A stretch of DNA of 64,000 nucleotides from Parabacteroides goldsteinii DSM 19448 = WAL 12034 (GCF_000969835.1 NZ_KQ033913.1:1689716-1753715), one strand, 5' to 3'. Shown: positions 53,214 to 62,061, counted from the stretch's first letter. The notes: generated by a model from the letters alone, not told the origin. Numbers and translations: made by a program.

Positions 53214-54519
53214 CTCTCCTTTAAATCATGCGCCTAATGCCTGGGCACTCATACCTTTACTGGTATTCCTGCTCACCTATCTGGTCGTATCCATATTGGC
53301 AGGCGATTTTTATAAGATGCCTATCACCGTAGCTTTTGTCATATCATCTGTCGTTGCTATCGCCATATCCAAGGGAGGAAAACTGTCCAACCGTATCGAA
53401 CAATTCTGCCGCGGAGCTGCCAACAGCAATATCATGCTGATGGTACTGATCTTTATTCTCGCCGGGGCGTTTGCCCAGACAGCCAAAGCGATGGGGGCTG
53501 TAGATGCAACCGTCAATCTGGCGATGTCGATCCTGCCCGGAAACCTGTTGGCTGCCGGTATATTCCTGGCTGCCTGCTTTATATCTATTTCAGTCGGGAC
53601 CTCCGTAGGTACAATTGTTGCCCTTGCCCCAGTGGCAGTAGGTATTGCCGATAAGACGGGAATGCCCGATGCCCTGATGCTCGGAGTGGTTGTAAGCGGA
53701 GCCATGTTCGGCGACAATCTGTCTTTCATATCCGACACTACGATCGTTGCCACCCGAACACAGGGATGTAACATGAATGATAAGTTTAAAGTGAACATCC
53801 GTATCGCTCTCCCCATCGCTATTATTACAGGTATAATATATGTATTGGTTGGAAGCGGTATCGACAGCAATTACACAGCCGGAGCGATCGAATGGACAAA
53901 GGTGGTTCCTTACCTGGTAGTCCTTGTCGCCGCCATTTGCGGAGTCAATGTAATGCTGGTCTTATTTATCGGTATCCTGCTCTCCGGCATTGTCGGATTG
54001 CTGACGGGAGGTTTCGACATATGGGGCTGGACAGCTTCGATGGGACTCGGTATAACCAATATGGGTGAACTGATTATCGTCACTTTACTGGCAGGAGGCA
54101 TGTTGGAAATGATTCGTTACAATGGAGGTATCGACTGGATCATCCTCAAACTGACTTCCCGCATCCATTCCTCCAAAGGAGCGGAAATGAGTATCGCCGC
54201 ATTGGTCAGCTTTGCCAATCTCTGTACGGCAAACAATACGATTGCCCTGATCATGGCGGGACCGATCGCAAAAGATATTGCAGACCGTTTTAAAGTCGAC
54301 CCACGCCGCAGCGCAAGTATTCTGGATATTTTCTCTTGTTTCATTCAGGGAATCATCCCCTACGGGGCACAGTTGCTAATGGCTTCAGGATTAGGCCAGG
54401 TCTCCCCTCTCGAGATTATGCAGTACCTATACTATCCTTATTTATTGGGATTCGGCGCTTTACTGGCAATCCTCTCAGGATACCCGAAAAAATACAGTAA
54501 CATGGTTTCTACGAAATAG
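53191..54519 (+). CDS. NhaC-family Na+/H+ antiporter-like transporter
   Basis: This 442-aa protein has 11-12 predicted membrane helices. It shows NhaC family features such as AACFISISVGTSVGTIVALAPVAVGIADKTGMP, GAMFGDNLSFISDTTIVATRTQGC and the late SFANLCTANNTIALIMAGPIAKDIA. It should exchange Na+ (or an organic anion) for protons at the inner membrane. No in-frame ATG precedes the first helix, so TTG at 53191 is the likely start, with an AAAGGAGG ribosome-binding site at about 53176-53183. It overlaps the previous gene by 23 bp. Confidence 0.85.
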   Translation: MRCDSPSNSPLNHAPNAWALIPLLVFLLTYLVVSILAGDFYKMPITVAFVISSVVAIAISKGGKLSNRIEQFCRGAANSNIMLMVLIFILAGAFAQTAKAMGAVDATVNLAMSILPGNLLAAGIFLAACFISISVGTSVGTIVALAPVAVGIADKTGMPDALMLGVVVSGAMFGDNLSFISDTTIVATRTQGCNMNDKFKVNIRIALPIAIITGIIYVLVGSGIDSNYTAGAIEWTKVVPYLVVLVAAICGVNVMLVLFIGILLSGIVGLLTGGFDIWGWTASMGLGITNMGELIIVTLLAGGMLEMIRYNGGIDWIILKLTSRIHSSKGAEMSIAALVSFANLCTANNTIALIMAGPIAKDIADRFKVDPRRSASILDIFSCFIQGIIPYGAQLLMASGLGQVSPLEIMQYLYYPYLLGFGALLAILSGYPKKYSNMVSTK

Positions 54520-54540
54520 CAAATCCAGACACATATAAAC

Positions 54541-54608
54541 AAAAAAAGGCTATCCATCACGGACAGCCAATCTTCATTGTTAACCTTAAATCTAATACCA
54601 TGAAAAAC
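54541..54608 (-). ncRNA. Putative small RNA with own promoter and terminator
   Basis: On the - strand a start near 54608 would give about 68 nt ending in the hairpin GGCTGTCC-GTGAT-GGATAGCC (one mismatch, 54548-54568) and a run of seven T. The body holds GGTATTAGATTTAAGGTT and a possible 14-codon ORF starting ATGGTATTAG. No annotated gene lies in this gap. It could be a trans-acting sRNA or a tiny leader-peptide mRNA. The leader sequence seems to me like one that recurs in Bacteroidales, unverified. Confidence 0.5.
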
Positions 54609-54614
54609 ACAGTG

Positions 54615-54645
54615 CAAATATAGGGGTTTTATGTTATTCAGCATA
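54615..54645 (-). promoter_or_regulatory. Promoter of the putative small RNA
   Basis: On the - strand TATATTTG (54615-54622) is a full -7 match and TATG (54642-54645) lies exactly 19 bp upstream at the -33 position. A 9-bp inverted repeat, TGCAAATAT/ATATTTGCA (54613-54621, 54646-54654), spans it and could be an operator. Confidence 0.55.
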
Positions 54646-54760
54646 ATATTTGCAAGAAAAATGCCTCGCATTAACATTATTTAGCCAAAACATGCTCTAA
54701 AACATATAAAATGAAGTATCCTTTACAGGAAACTTTATTACCCACCCCACTTAAAAATAA

Positions 54761-54788
54761 AGGGGACACCCTAAACCGGATATCCCCT
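54761..54788 (-). terminator. Terminator of the threonine dehydrogenase-like gene
   Basis: On the - strand, AGGGGATA pairs with TGTCCCCT (one mismatch) around a 12-base loop, followed by TTTATTTTT. It lies 26 bp beyond the stop codon. Confidence 0.75.
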
Positions 54789-54813
54789 CCCATCAACAAA
54801 CCTCTTATATTTG

Positions 54814-55767
54814 TTATTTACCGAAACGTTCTTTCAGTTTTGCGATCATGTCTTTAGTCATTGTATCCAGATCGTAAGTCGGCTTCCAATCCCATTCTTC
54901 ACGGGCACAAGTATCATCCAATGAATTGGGCCATGAATCAGCAATCGCCTGACGCAACGGATCAACCTTGTATTCCATCTGGAAGTCAGGAATATATTTA
55001 CGGATATTGTTTGCTATAATTTCCGGATCGAAACTCATAGAAGCAATATTGAATGAGTTGCGGTGTTGCAGACGTGTAGGATCGGCTTCCATAATCTGGA
55101 TAGCAGCATGTAATGCATCCGGCATATACATCATATCCATAAATGTTCCGGCAGCGATCGGACATTCAAACTTCTCACCCTTTACGGCTGAATAATAAAT
55201 ATCCACTGCATAGTCAGTTGTACCACCACCCGGAGGAGTTACGTAAGAAATCAATCCCGGGAAGCGAACCGAACGTGTATCCACACCGAAACGGATGTTA
55301 TAATAGTCGCTCAACAACTCGCCGGAAACTTTAGTCACACCATACATCGTACGCGGGTTACGGATCGTATCCTGCGGAGTCTTGTCTTTCGGAGTGTTGT
55401 TACCGAATACACCGATAGAACTCGGAGTAAATACGGCACATTTCATTTCACGTGCTACTTCCAGTACGTTGAATAATCCACCCATACCGATCTTCCAGGC
55501 TAACTGAGGCTTTGCTTCAGCAACGGCAGACAACAATGCAGCCAGATTATAGATTGTGTCAATCTTATATTTAGACACTGTCTCGGCGATCTGCTGTTCA
55601 TTTGTTATGTCAACAAGTGCAGAAGGTCCTGATTCCAATAGTTCACCTTTGGGTTCTGCTCCGGATATATAACCTGCTACGATGTCGCCATCATAACGTT
55701 TTCTCAACTCCATGGTTAACTCTGAGCCGATCTGACCGGTAGAACCGATAATTAATACATTCTTCAT
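54814..55767 (-). CDS. NAD-dependent epimerase/dehydratase-type L-threonine 3-dehydrogenase
   Basis: This 317-aa extended SDR has the NAD-binding IGSTGQIGSELTMEL motif at the N-terminus (GxxGxxG) and the YxxxK pair in MYGVTKVSGELLSDYY. TFMDMMYMPDALHAAIQIME is typical of the short-chain threonine dehydrogenase family. It oxidises L-threonine to 2-amino-3-ketobutyrate, which the product of the divergent kbl gene then cleaves. That neighbourhood supports the threonine role over sugar epimerase. A -7 box TACCTTTG (55803-55810 on the - strand) precedes it with a leader of about 29 nt. Confidence 0.85.
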   Translation of the reverse strand: MKNVLIIGSTGQIGSELTMELRKRYDGDIVAGYISGAEPKGELLESGPSALVDITNEQQIAETVSKYKIDTIYNLAALLSAVAEAKPQLAWKIGMGGLFNVLEVAREMKCAVFTPSSIGVFGNNTPKDKTPQDTIRNPRTMYGVTKVSGELLSDYYNIRFGVDTRSVRFPGLISYVTPPGGGTTDYAVDIYYSAVKGEKFECPIAAGTFMDMMYMPDALHAAIQIMEADPTRLQHRNSFNIASMSFDPEIIANNIRKYIPDFQMEYKVDPLRQAIADSWPNSLDDTCAREEWDWKPTYDLDTMTKDMIAKLKERFGK

Positions 55768-55802
55768 TGCGTTTTTATTGTTCTTTTAAGTTTTTTCTGC
55801 GG

Positions 55803-55810
55803 CAAAGGTA
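55803..55810 (-). promoter_or_regulatory. Putative -7 element of the threonine dehydrogenase-like gene
   Basis: On the - strand TACCTTTG fits TAnnTTTG, 36 bp before the ATG. No -33 box is clear. Confidence 0.4.
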
Positions 55811-55891
55811 TAGAGAATAAAATTGTTCCCGCACGATTTTCTTGTGTTTTTTCATGCTAATATTCAAAAAAAAATATGACCTTTGCTTCAC

Positions 55892-55975
55892 CAGTTGAGA
55901 GTTGACTATTAACTGTTGACAGTCCTTTGTAACAAAAACGAACTAACTGTTACTTTTCAACTATCAATTGTTAAC
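55892..55975. repeat. GTTGACAG-type repeats in the divergent gap
   Basis: AGTTGAGAGTTGAC, TTAACTGTTGACAG and the opposite-sense AACTGTTAC and CAACTATCAATTGTTAAC fill most of the gap before kbl. The same word (GTTGACAG) is clustered at 43157-43184, also in a divergent promoter region. Confidence 0.45.
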
Positions 55976-56019
55976 TAAATAGTCTACTTGATTCAAAAAT
56001 ACTAACAAAAAACAAAGTT

Positions 56020-57210
56020 ATGTACGGTAAACTGAAAGATTTCCTTACACAGGAACTGGCTAACATTAAAGCAGCCGGATTGTACAAAAACGAGCGTATT
56101 ATCACTACGCCACAAAGAGCCGACATTAAAGTAAATGCCGGAAGTAATGTTTTAAACTTCTGTGCCAACAATTACCTTGGTCTGTCAGACAACCAGCGTC
56201 TGATTAAAGCAGCTAAAGATGCCATGGATTCCCACGGATACGGTATGTCATCCGTTCGTTTCATCTGCGGAACACAGGATTTGCACAAAGAATTGGAAGC
56301 CGCTATTTCCGATTATTTCAAAACAGAAGATACGATTCTGTATGCCGCCTGTTTCGATGCAAACGGTGGTTTGTTCGAGCCGTTGTTCGGCGAAGAAGAT
56401 GCCATCATCTCCGATGCGTTGAACCACGCCTCCATCATTGACGGTGTACGTTTGTGTAAAGCAAAACGTTATCGCTACGCCAACGCCGATATGGCTGACC
56501 TGGAACGTTGCTTGCAGGAAGCTCAGGCACAGCGTCATCGCATCATCGCCACAGACGGTGTCTTCTCTATGGACGGTAACGTTGCTCCGATGGACAAGAT
56601 CTGCGAACTGGCAGAAAAATACGATGCACTGGTCATGGTCGACGAATCTCACTCAGCCGGTGTAGCCGGTCCGACAGGTCGCGGTGTGGCAGAACAATAT
56701 AATGTATATGGAAAAATAGATATTTTCACAGGTACATTAGGTAAAGCATTCGGTGGCGCTATGGGTGGTTTTACTACAGGTAAAAAAGAAATTATCGACA
56801 TGCTCCGCCAGCGTTCACGTCCTTATCTGTTCTCTAACTCAGTAGCACCGGCTATCGTTGGAGCCAGTCTGGAAATGTTCAAGATTCTGAAAGAAAGCGA
56901 CGCACTGCATACTAAGCTGATGAACAACGTTTCTTACTTCCGCGATAAGATGCTGGCTGCCGGTTTCGATATCAAACCGACACAGTCTGCTATCTGCGCC
57001 GTAATGTTGTATGATGCCAAATTGTCTCAGGACTTTGCTGCAAAAATGCAGGAAGAAGGTATTTATGTAACAGGATTCTACTATCCGGTAGTTCCGAAAG
57101 ACCAGGCCCGTATCCGCGTTCAGTTGTCTGCCGGCCACGAAAAAGAACATCTGGATAAAGCCATTGCAGCATTTATCAAAGTTGGTAAAGAGCTGAATGT
57201 CATCAAATAA
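56020..57210 (+). CDS. kbl: 2-amino-3-ketobutyrate CoA ligase (glycine C-acetyltransferase)
   Basis: This 396-aa PLP enzyme of the alpha-oxoamine synthase family splits 2-amino-3-ketobutyrate with CoA into glycine and acetyl-CoA. Signature parts are LNFCANNYLGLSDN, GYGMSSVRFICGTQDLHKELE, MVDESHSAGVAGPTGRGVAEQ with the PLP Asp, and the Schiff-base Lys in FTGTLGKAFGGAMGG. The length equals the E. coli enzyme. It is divergent from the threonine dehydrogenase gene, and together they form the threonine-to-glycine route. Confidence 0.94.
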   Translation: MYGKLKDFLTQELANIKAAGLYKNERIITTPQRADIKVNAGSNVLNFCANNYLGLSDNQRLIKAAKDAMDSHGYGMSSVRFICGTQDLHKELEAAISDYFKTEDTILYAACFDANGGLFEPLFGEEDAIISDALNHASIIDGVRLCKAKRYRYANADMADLERCLQEAQAQRHRIIATDGVFSMDGNVAPMDKICELAEKYDALVMVDESHSAGVAGPTGRGVAEQYNVYGKIDIFTGTLGKAFGGAMGGFTTGKKEIIDMLRQRSRPYLFSNSVAPAIVGASLEMFKILKESDALHTKLMNNVSYFRDKMLAAGFDIKPTQSAICAVMLYDAKLSQDFAAKMQEEGIYVTGFYYPVVPKDQARIRVQLSAGHEKEHLDKAIAAFIKVGKELNVIK

Positions 57211-57220
57211 AAGATTGAAA

Positions 57221-57258
57221 AAAAGAAGCGGCAACATCGGGATGTTCCGCTTCTTTTC
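57221..57258. terminator. Bidirectional terminator between kbl and the 56-aa gene
   Basis: AAAAGAAGCGGCAACAT and ATGTTCCGCTTCTTTT pair with one bulged base around a short CGGG loop. T-rich tracts lie on both sides (seven T on the - strand). It closes kbl (+) and the small gene (-). Confidence 0.8.
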
Positions 57259-57294
57259 TTCCTAAAACAATCTATTAACCTATAAATATACCTA

Positions 57295-57465
57295 TCAGTA
57301 ATTATTATCTTCCTCGCTATCGACAAGGTTGTTCAACTCAAACTCCAGACTGACTATATCTTTCCTCCACGAATCTAAAATATGGGAAGGAATATCTTTC
57401 GGAGCATTATCTATCTTCGACTGGATATTCGAAACCTCCAGTTCCAATCTTTCTCGTCTGTTCAT
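57295..57465 (-). CDS. Small hypothetical protein (56 aa)
   Basis: ATG at 57465 to TGA at 57295 gives MNRRERLELEVSNIQSKIDN... ending in SEEDNNY. It is rich in Glu, Asp, Asn and Lys, and looks like a short helical or coiled-coil protein without a signal or membrane helix. A weak AAGAGAT lies just before the ATG, and a terminator follows 37 bp after the stop. Both fit a real gene. No family is recognised. Confidence 0.55.
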   Translation of the reverse strand: MNRRERLELEVSNIQSKIDNAPKDIPSHILDSWRKDIVSLEFELNNLVDSEEDNNY

Positions 57466-57546
57466 ATCTCTTATAAATTATCACCTGTTTAACAATCTCT
57501 CAACTATTAAACAACAGTCCCGGTCAATATGTTCAGAAAGATTTTC

Positions 57547-57554
57547 TATCTTTG
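57547..57554 (+). promoter_or_regulatory. Putative -7 element of the PHP phosphatase gene
   Basis: TATCTTTG fits TAnnTTTG and lies 31 bp before the ATG at 57586. It rules out the upstream in-frame ATG at 57529. Confidence 0.45.
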
Positions 57555-57585
57555 TATTCCTAAAACAATCGACAATAGAATATTT

Positions 57586-58434
57586 ATGCAACTTAGTAAT
57601 TATCACAGTCATTGTACATTCTGTGATGGGCGCAGTACGCCTGAAGACTTTGTAAAGTTCGCTATATCCCATGGCTTCCGGGCGTATGGATTTTCATCAC
57701 ACTCCCCCCTGCCCTTCGAGACCTTCTGGAACATGTCGAAAAACGACATGCCCGAATACCTGGCTGAAATAGACCGGCTGAAAAAGAAATACAGCGACCG
57801 GTTAGAAATATATACAGCCCTGGAAATTGATTATCTGGATGAAACCTACAACCCATCCGTCCCTTATTTCCAGGAACTTCCGTTGAACTACCGCATCGGC
57901 TCCATCCATTTCCTTCCTATCTCGGAACATCTGAGTGAAGAGAATATGGTCTGTATCGACGGTTCCTTCGCTGATTATAAAGCATCGGTAGAACGTTATT
58001 TTGAAGGAGATATCCGCAAGTTGGTAACCCGTTATTATGATTCGACACTAAAAATGATAGAAGCCGGCGGTATCGATATTGTCGGCCATATGGATAAAAT
58101 ATATATGAACGGGCACAAATGCGAAGGTTTCTCTTTTGACGCAGCCTGGTATCAGGAACCGTTCAGAGCAACCCTCGACCTGATAGTCGAAAAAGGATTG
58201 ATGGTTGAAATAAACACCAAAAATCTGGAAAAGAAGCAACAGCTATTTCCCCGGAAAGAGTACCTCGGATTACTGAAAGAGATGAACATCCCCGTGATGG
58301 TTAATTCCGACTGCCATTATCCTGACCTGGTAAACGACGGACGGGAAAAGGCATTCAAATTGCTGAAAGAGATCGGGTTTAAATCTACCCGTGAATTGGT
58401 GAAAGGGGAATGGCAGGATGTCGCCATTGACTAA
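57586..58434 (+). CDS. PHP-family histidinol-phosphatase-like enzyme (HisK type)
   Basis: I choose the ATG at 57586 (282 aa), because translation from 57529 would begin before the -7 box. The PHP metal site starts with SNYHSHCTFCDGRSTPEDFVKFAISHGFRAYGFSSHSP and continues with ALEIDYL, IGSIHFLP, DIVGHMDK and late VNSDCHYP, the full set of His/Asp/Glu ligands of a trinuclear centre. Members dephosphorylate histidinol phosphate or related small phosphates. No his genes adjoin, so another substrate is possible. It converges on the helicase gene with 21 bp between stops. Confidence 0.85.
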   Translation: MQLSNYHSHCTFCDGRSTPEDFVKFAISHGFRAYGFSSHSPLPFETFWNMSKNDMPEYLAEIDRLKKKYSDRLEIYTALEIDYLDETYNPSVPYFQELPLNYRIGSIHFLPISEHLSEENMVCIDGSFADYKASVERYFEGDIRKLVTRYYDSTLKMIEAGGIDIVGHMDKIYMNGHKCEGFSFDAAWYQEPFRATLDLIVEKGLMVEINTKNLEKKQQLFPRKEYLGLLKEMNIPVMVNSDCHYPDLVNDGREKAFKLLKEIGFKSTRELVKGEWQDVAID

Positions 58435-58455
58435 TAGGAAAGTATTATTGGAAAT

Positions 58456-60717
58456 TTACCTCAAACTCCAGGGGAAAGAAATCTTATCCAGCAGACTCCT
58501 ACGATCAGAGGAGAGTTCGCCTTTTTTCAAGGCTCTGCGCTGTACGAAACACCAACTGCCCAGCTTGTTCTCACGGGCGGTTGGCCAGCGGTTGTTTTCA
58601 GAGAAGAATTGCTGTAGTTTTTCATAGTTTTCCATCCAGACATCATCGATAGTCCAGATAAAACCTTCGGCTTCCATCCGGGCGATGCGTTCAGCCGAAA
58701 GTAAACCTTGTTTCCGGTTTTTGCGCTGGGTGTTACACCAGCTGCCGGCTTTACCTTCATTGCTTTTGGGCCAACGTTTGTGTTTTTTGTAGTAGGCAAG
58801 TACCTGCTGCCAGTTCTCCGTCCAAAGCGAATCCAGATCCTGTTCCCACCAGAAGCCGATCGAATCGAGCAACCGGATTCTTTCATTGGAAAGGAGACCT
58901 TTCTTTCGTGCTTGGCGTTGGGTATTGCACCAGGTATTCAGTTTGTTTTCGCCGCGTTTGGGACAACGGTGTTCTACAGCCATAAATGCTTTCAGTTCTT
59001 CAAAGCAGTTCATCCAGCGGCTGTCCTGTACCTCCCATTCAAAACCGATCCGGTCCAGCTGCGAGATATAATCTTCCGATAACGTTCCTTTCTTCCGGGC
59101 AATCCGCTGGGTGTTGCACCAGTTTCCCAGCTTCCCTTCGGCTGCCTGCGGCCAGCGCCCTTCACGTTCCTTATATTCGATCAAACGTTCATACATGACC
59201 GGCCATGCATCCAACTCCGCCAGCATATCATCCACACGGGCACGGATATCAGACAGGAATCCCGTGACTTCAAATTCCATAAAGCCTTTAAAGCTCTTTG
59301 GGGCACGGATTGCCGGATGATAAACCAATTCCCTTGACATAGCCTCATAAACAGAACGACCCGAAAGGTTATTGACGAAGTCTAGTACCACCGGATGACG
59401 GTCCGAACCGGCTTTCAGGCAACGGCCCAACTGTTGCAAGGCAACCACATACGATTCTGTACGTCGCAGGAACATGGCGGCATCTACTCCTTCCACATGC
59501 AATCCTTCGATCAGCATATTTATAGAGAAAAGAACATGCAGTTTTCCCGTTTCCCTACGGAAACGACGCAACGTCTTTTCATTCTCCCGGTTACTCAGCC
59601 CGTTATGGATCTCGAATGTTTCCGTCTCAAAGCCTGCCTGCCCGAGCCAGTTCGATACTTCGGGAATCATATGCTGAAGATCTTCCTTGTCTTTACAGAA
59701 GACAAGCATTTTCTTTACTTCTTTCGGAAGATAACGCCGGATCAGTTCCGATGCACTCAACGAGCCGCGAAAATCCAGTCGGGCAAAGTCTATTTTGTCC
59801 TGAATACGCTTACGCCTTTCAGATGTACAGTCGCTCCTGTTCAGCATACGCTGTACCTTATCCAGCTGGTTATTCAGATCGAACACGCTCTGCACCAGAA
59901 CAGGAACAGGCAGTATCTTATAATACCAGGCCATAGACAAAGACAATTCATGGAACAGGTTTCCCTTGAAATAAACCTCTACCGTATCGAGCATCTCTTC
60001 GGGACGTATCGGGGTTGCCGACATTCCCAGTACACGGGCCTCCGGATTGTTATCTATTACTTCCTGTACAGCCTTTCCCCATACCTCCGCTCCGAAATGA
60101 TGGAACTCATCAATAATGATATGATCCGCTTTGAGTTCACCGACTGTACCGCGATTCAGGACTAATGCCTGGAAAGTCCGGTAGGCGACATGTGGCATTG
60201 TCCTGCCGATTGCTTTTTTGATCTCGGCAATGATCGTAACGTTGGGAGCAATAACTAAAATATCATCTTCTGAATGATTGACGATATAGCGGGCAATCAG
60301 GTAAGACTTTCCTGTTCCGGTCGCCTGTACAACCGCTCCGATCCTGTTTGTTTTGAATCCTTCCTCGATAGCCCGGTAAGCCGCTTCATTATGTGAAAAC
60401 AGTTCAATATGCTTTCCCGTTTCCAAGCTTTTCAGATAGCTATCATCCGAAACAGTCAGTCCATGCAGTTCAAAGGAAAGTGCCTCCGGCAGATAACCTC
60501 CGTGAGCCAGGATCCGGAACTGGTTGCAGCTGCACATTTCCCCGATACGCTGCATTTCAGTATACAGCCTGTCCACTTCCGGCAAACCGACAGGTTCCTT
60601 ATTCCATACCTCTTTCACAATGAAAGTAACGGAATCCTCCCTGAAGCCTACCAGCAGACAGCCGGATTCTTCAGTAACAAAATAATGATAAGAATGATAA
60701 AGATCGCAGAGTGACAT
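58456..60717 (-). CDS. SF2 DEAD/DEAH helicase with four C-terminal helicase-associated (HA) repeats
   Basis: This 753-aa protein has a unique N-terminal part (1-110), then the SF2 core: Walker A ATGTGKS (132-138), DEFHH box (203-207), GMSATPIR, and a helicase C domain with MLVFCKDKEDLQ, INMLIEGLHVEGVD and QQLGRCLKAGSD. From about residue 505 to the end are four tandem HA repeats of about 60-65 residues, each with the pattern Y...(R/K)WP...(E/G)NKLG(S/T/N)WC.(T/V)QR...KKG.L...R...L..I.F.W. HA repeats may bind nucleic acid. The role is unknown; the core is like restriction-type ResIII helicases but no nuclease or methylase adjoins. Confidence 0.85.
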   Translation of the reverse strand: MSLCDLYHSYHYFVTEESGCLLVGFREDSVTFIVKEVWNKEPVGLPEVDRLYTEMQRIGEMCSCNQFRILAHGGYLPEALSFELHGLTVSDDSYLKSLETGKHIELFSHNEAAYRAIEEGFKTNRIGAVVQATGTGKSYLIARYIVNHSEDDILVIAPNVTIIAEIKKAIGRTMPHVAYRTFQALVLNRGTVGELKADHIIIDEFHHFGAEVWGKAVQEVIDNNPEARVLGMSATPIRPEEMLDTVEVYFKGNLFHELSLSMAWYYKILPVPVLVQSVFDLNNQLDKVQRMLNRSDCTSERRKRIQDKIDFARLDFRGSLSASELIRRYLPKEVKKMLVFCKDKEDLQHMIPEVSNWLGQAGFETETFEIHNGLSNRENEKTLRRFRRETGKLHVLFSINMLIEGLHVEGVDAAMFLRRTESYVVALQQLGRCLKAGSDRHPVVLDFVNNLSGRSVYEAMSRELVYHPAIRAPKSFKGFMEFEVTGFLSDIRARVDDMLAELDAWPVMYERLIEYKEREGRWPQAAEGKLGNWCNTQRIARKKGTLSEDYISQLDRIGFEWEVQDSRWMNCFEELKAFMAVEHRCPKRGENKLNTWCNTQRQARKKGLLSNERIRLLDSIGFWWEQDLDSLWTENWQQVLAYYKKHKRWPKSNEGKAGSWCNTQRKNRKQGLLSAERIARMEAEGFIWTIDDVWMENYEKLQQFFSENNRWPTARENKLGSWCFVQRRALKKGELSSDRRSLLDKISFPWSLR

Positions 60718-60747
60718 TCAGAAAATATGTCAATACTAGGAATAATT

Positions 60748-60867
60748 GAGCTATCCCGTTCCCGTGCTTGACACGGGATCGCAAAGGCACAGACCGTATC
60801 CTATAATATCTTTTGATACCGCCAGTTCTCTTGCGGCCCCGTGTCAAGCACGGGGACAGGATAGTTC
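60748..60867. repeat. REP-like palindromic repeat, copy 3 (120 bp)
   Basis: Inverted relative to copy 1, it shares the end GAGCTATCCCGTTCCCGTG, the hairpins CCCGTG-CTTGA-CACGGG and CCCCGTG-TCAAG-CACGGGG, and the core ACAGACCGTATCCTATA. It lies upstream of the helicase start, between it and the Wzz gene. Confidence 0.85.
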
Positions 60868-60909
60868 AAATCTGATAAAAACTGAACTCTATACAAATCC
60901 CCCAACTAA

Positions 60910-62025
60910 TTATTCAACCTCTAAAACTTCAGTTTCCTCTTTGGGATTGAAAAGGTCTTTGATAAACAGATAACCGACTCCGCCGAAAATGGCAAGGAAT
61001 ACAAATCCGATCAGAATCAGCGGTTTCTTGGGAGAAGCGGCTTTTAAAGGAACTGTGGCAGGTTGTATTATTGTATATACCGGTGTCTGTTCCTGTACCC
61101 GGAGTTTATCCTGTTCCAGCTTCTGGGCCAATGTATTGTAAACATTAAAGGTCAATGTCATTTCATTCTTTAAACGTTCCTGTTCCGTACGGTAACTGGC
61201 TGAGATGATATTCTTGTTGGCATCTTCAAAGGCAGCATAAGCACGTTGGGCTTTATAGTAGGACTCCCTGGCTTCACTAAATACTTTCTCTGTGAATTCA
61301 AGGTCTTGCTTTACCTTCTGGGTTCGGTAATTTGTGATGTATCCCTGAAGTTTTTCCAAAACAATTTGAGTAATATTCGCAGAGATCAATGGGTCTTGCA
61401 TCTGAACGGAAACAGTGATTACCGATGTCTTTTTATCCACAGAAGCGGAGATGCGTTCCTGTAACGCATTTATGACATCTGCCTGTTCCTTTGTTAACCT
61501 GAAAGAAGTCAATTCTCCACTACTTACCGGTTCTTCTTTTGAGAACAAATCTTTCACAACACCCAACAGCTTAAAGGGAGCCTGTACCACATAACTCCAC
61601 CACGCCCTTTTCTGATCCTCATTCATATAATCATATAAGGATGCAGAATAATCACCTTTCTCATTTTTCACCTGTACGGGGAATAACTCCAGTAAAAAAG
61701 GAATACTGCTGACTACATCCGGATACAGGTCCGGAGAGATGGCATCCGCTCCCGAAGTACTGTTCAGGTTAATCCCTGCCATGGCTGCTAATCCTCCCAA
61801 GTTTCCCATCTTTTTGGACGGATCAGACGTTTCAGGTGCCAGCTTTACTGTCGTACTATATTCCTTCGGTATACTAAAAGCAACCACCAATCCTACAACT
61901 ATCGCGACTCCACAGCATTTGAACAAGAACTTGCGTTCCCCCCATAGCCGTTTAGCCAACTCTATTAAATCTATCTCCTGCTCGTTTGTATCCATATCAG
62001 GAGCGTTCATTTGAATCATATCCAC
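60910..62025 (-). CDS. Wzz-type polysaccharide chain-length determinant
   Basis: This 371-aa protein has a cytoplasmic N-terminus ending in the Wzz motif (EIDLIELAKRLWGERKFLFK), a first membrane helix (about 35-53), a periplasmic coiled-coil part, and a second helix (about 333-355) preceded by the Pro-rich PLKAASPKKP. It has no kinase domain, unlike the left-edge protein. It should set glycan chain length together with a Wzy polymerase. It follows the SLBB export gene by 36 bp on the - strand. Confidence 0.9.
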   Translation of the reverse strand: MDMIQMNAPDMDTNEQEIDLIELAKRLWGERKFLFKCCGVAIVVGLVVAFSIPKEYSTTVKLAPETSDPSKKMGNLGGLAAMAGINLNSTSGADAISPDLYPDVVSSIPFLLELFPVQVKNEKGDYSASLYDYMNEDQKRAWWSYVVQAPFKLLGVVKDLFSKEEPVSSGELTSFRLTKEQADVINALQERISASVDKKTSVITVSVQMQDPLISANITQIVLEKLQGYITNYRTQKVKQDLEFTEKVFSEARESYYKAQRAYAAFEDANKNIISASYRTEQERLKNEMTLTFNVYNTLAQKLEQDKLRVQEQTPVYTIIQPATVPLKAASPKKPLILIGFVFLAIFGGVGYLFIKDLFNPKEETEVLEVE

Positions 62026-62061
62026 CTTGTTAATTGATAATTAAAGATTGAAAATTGATAA

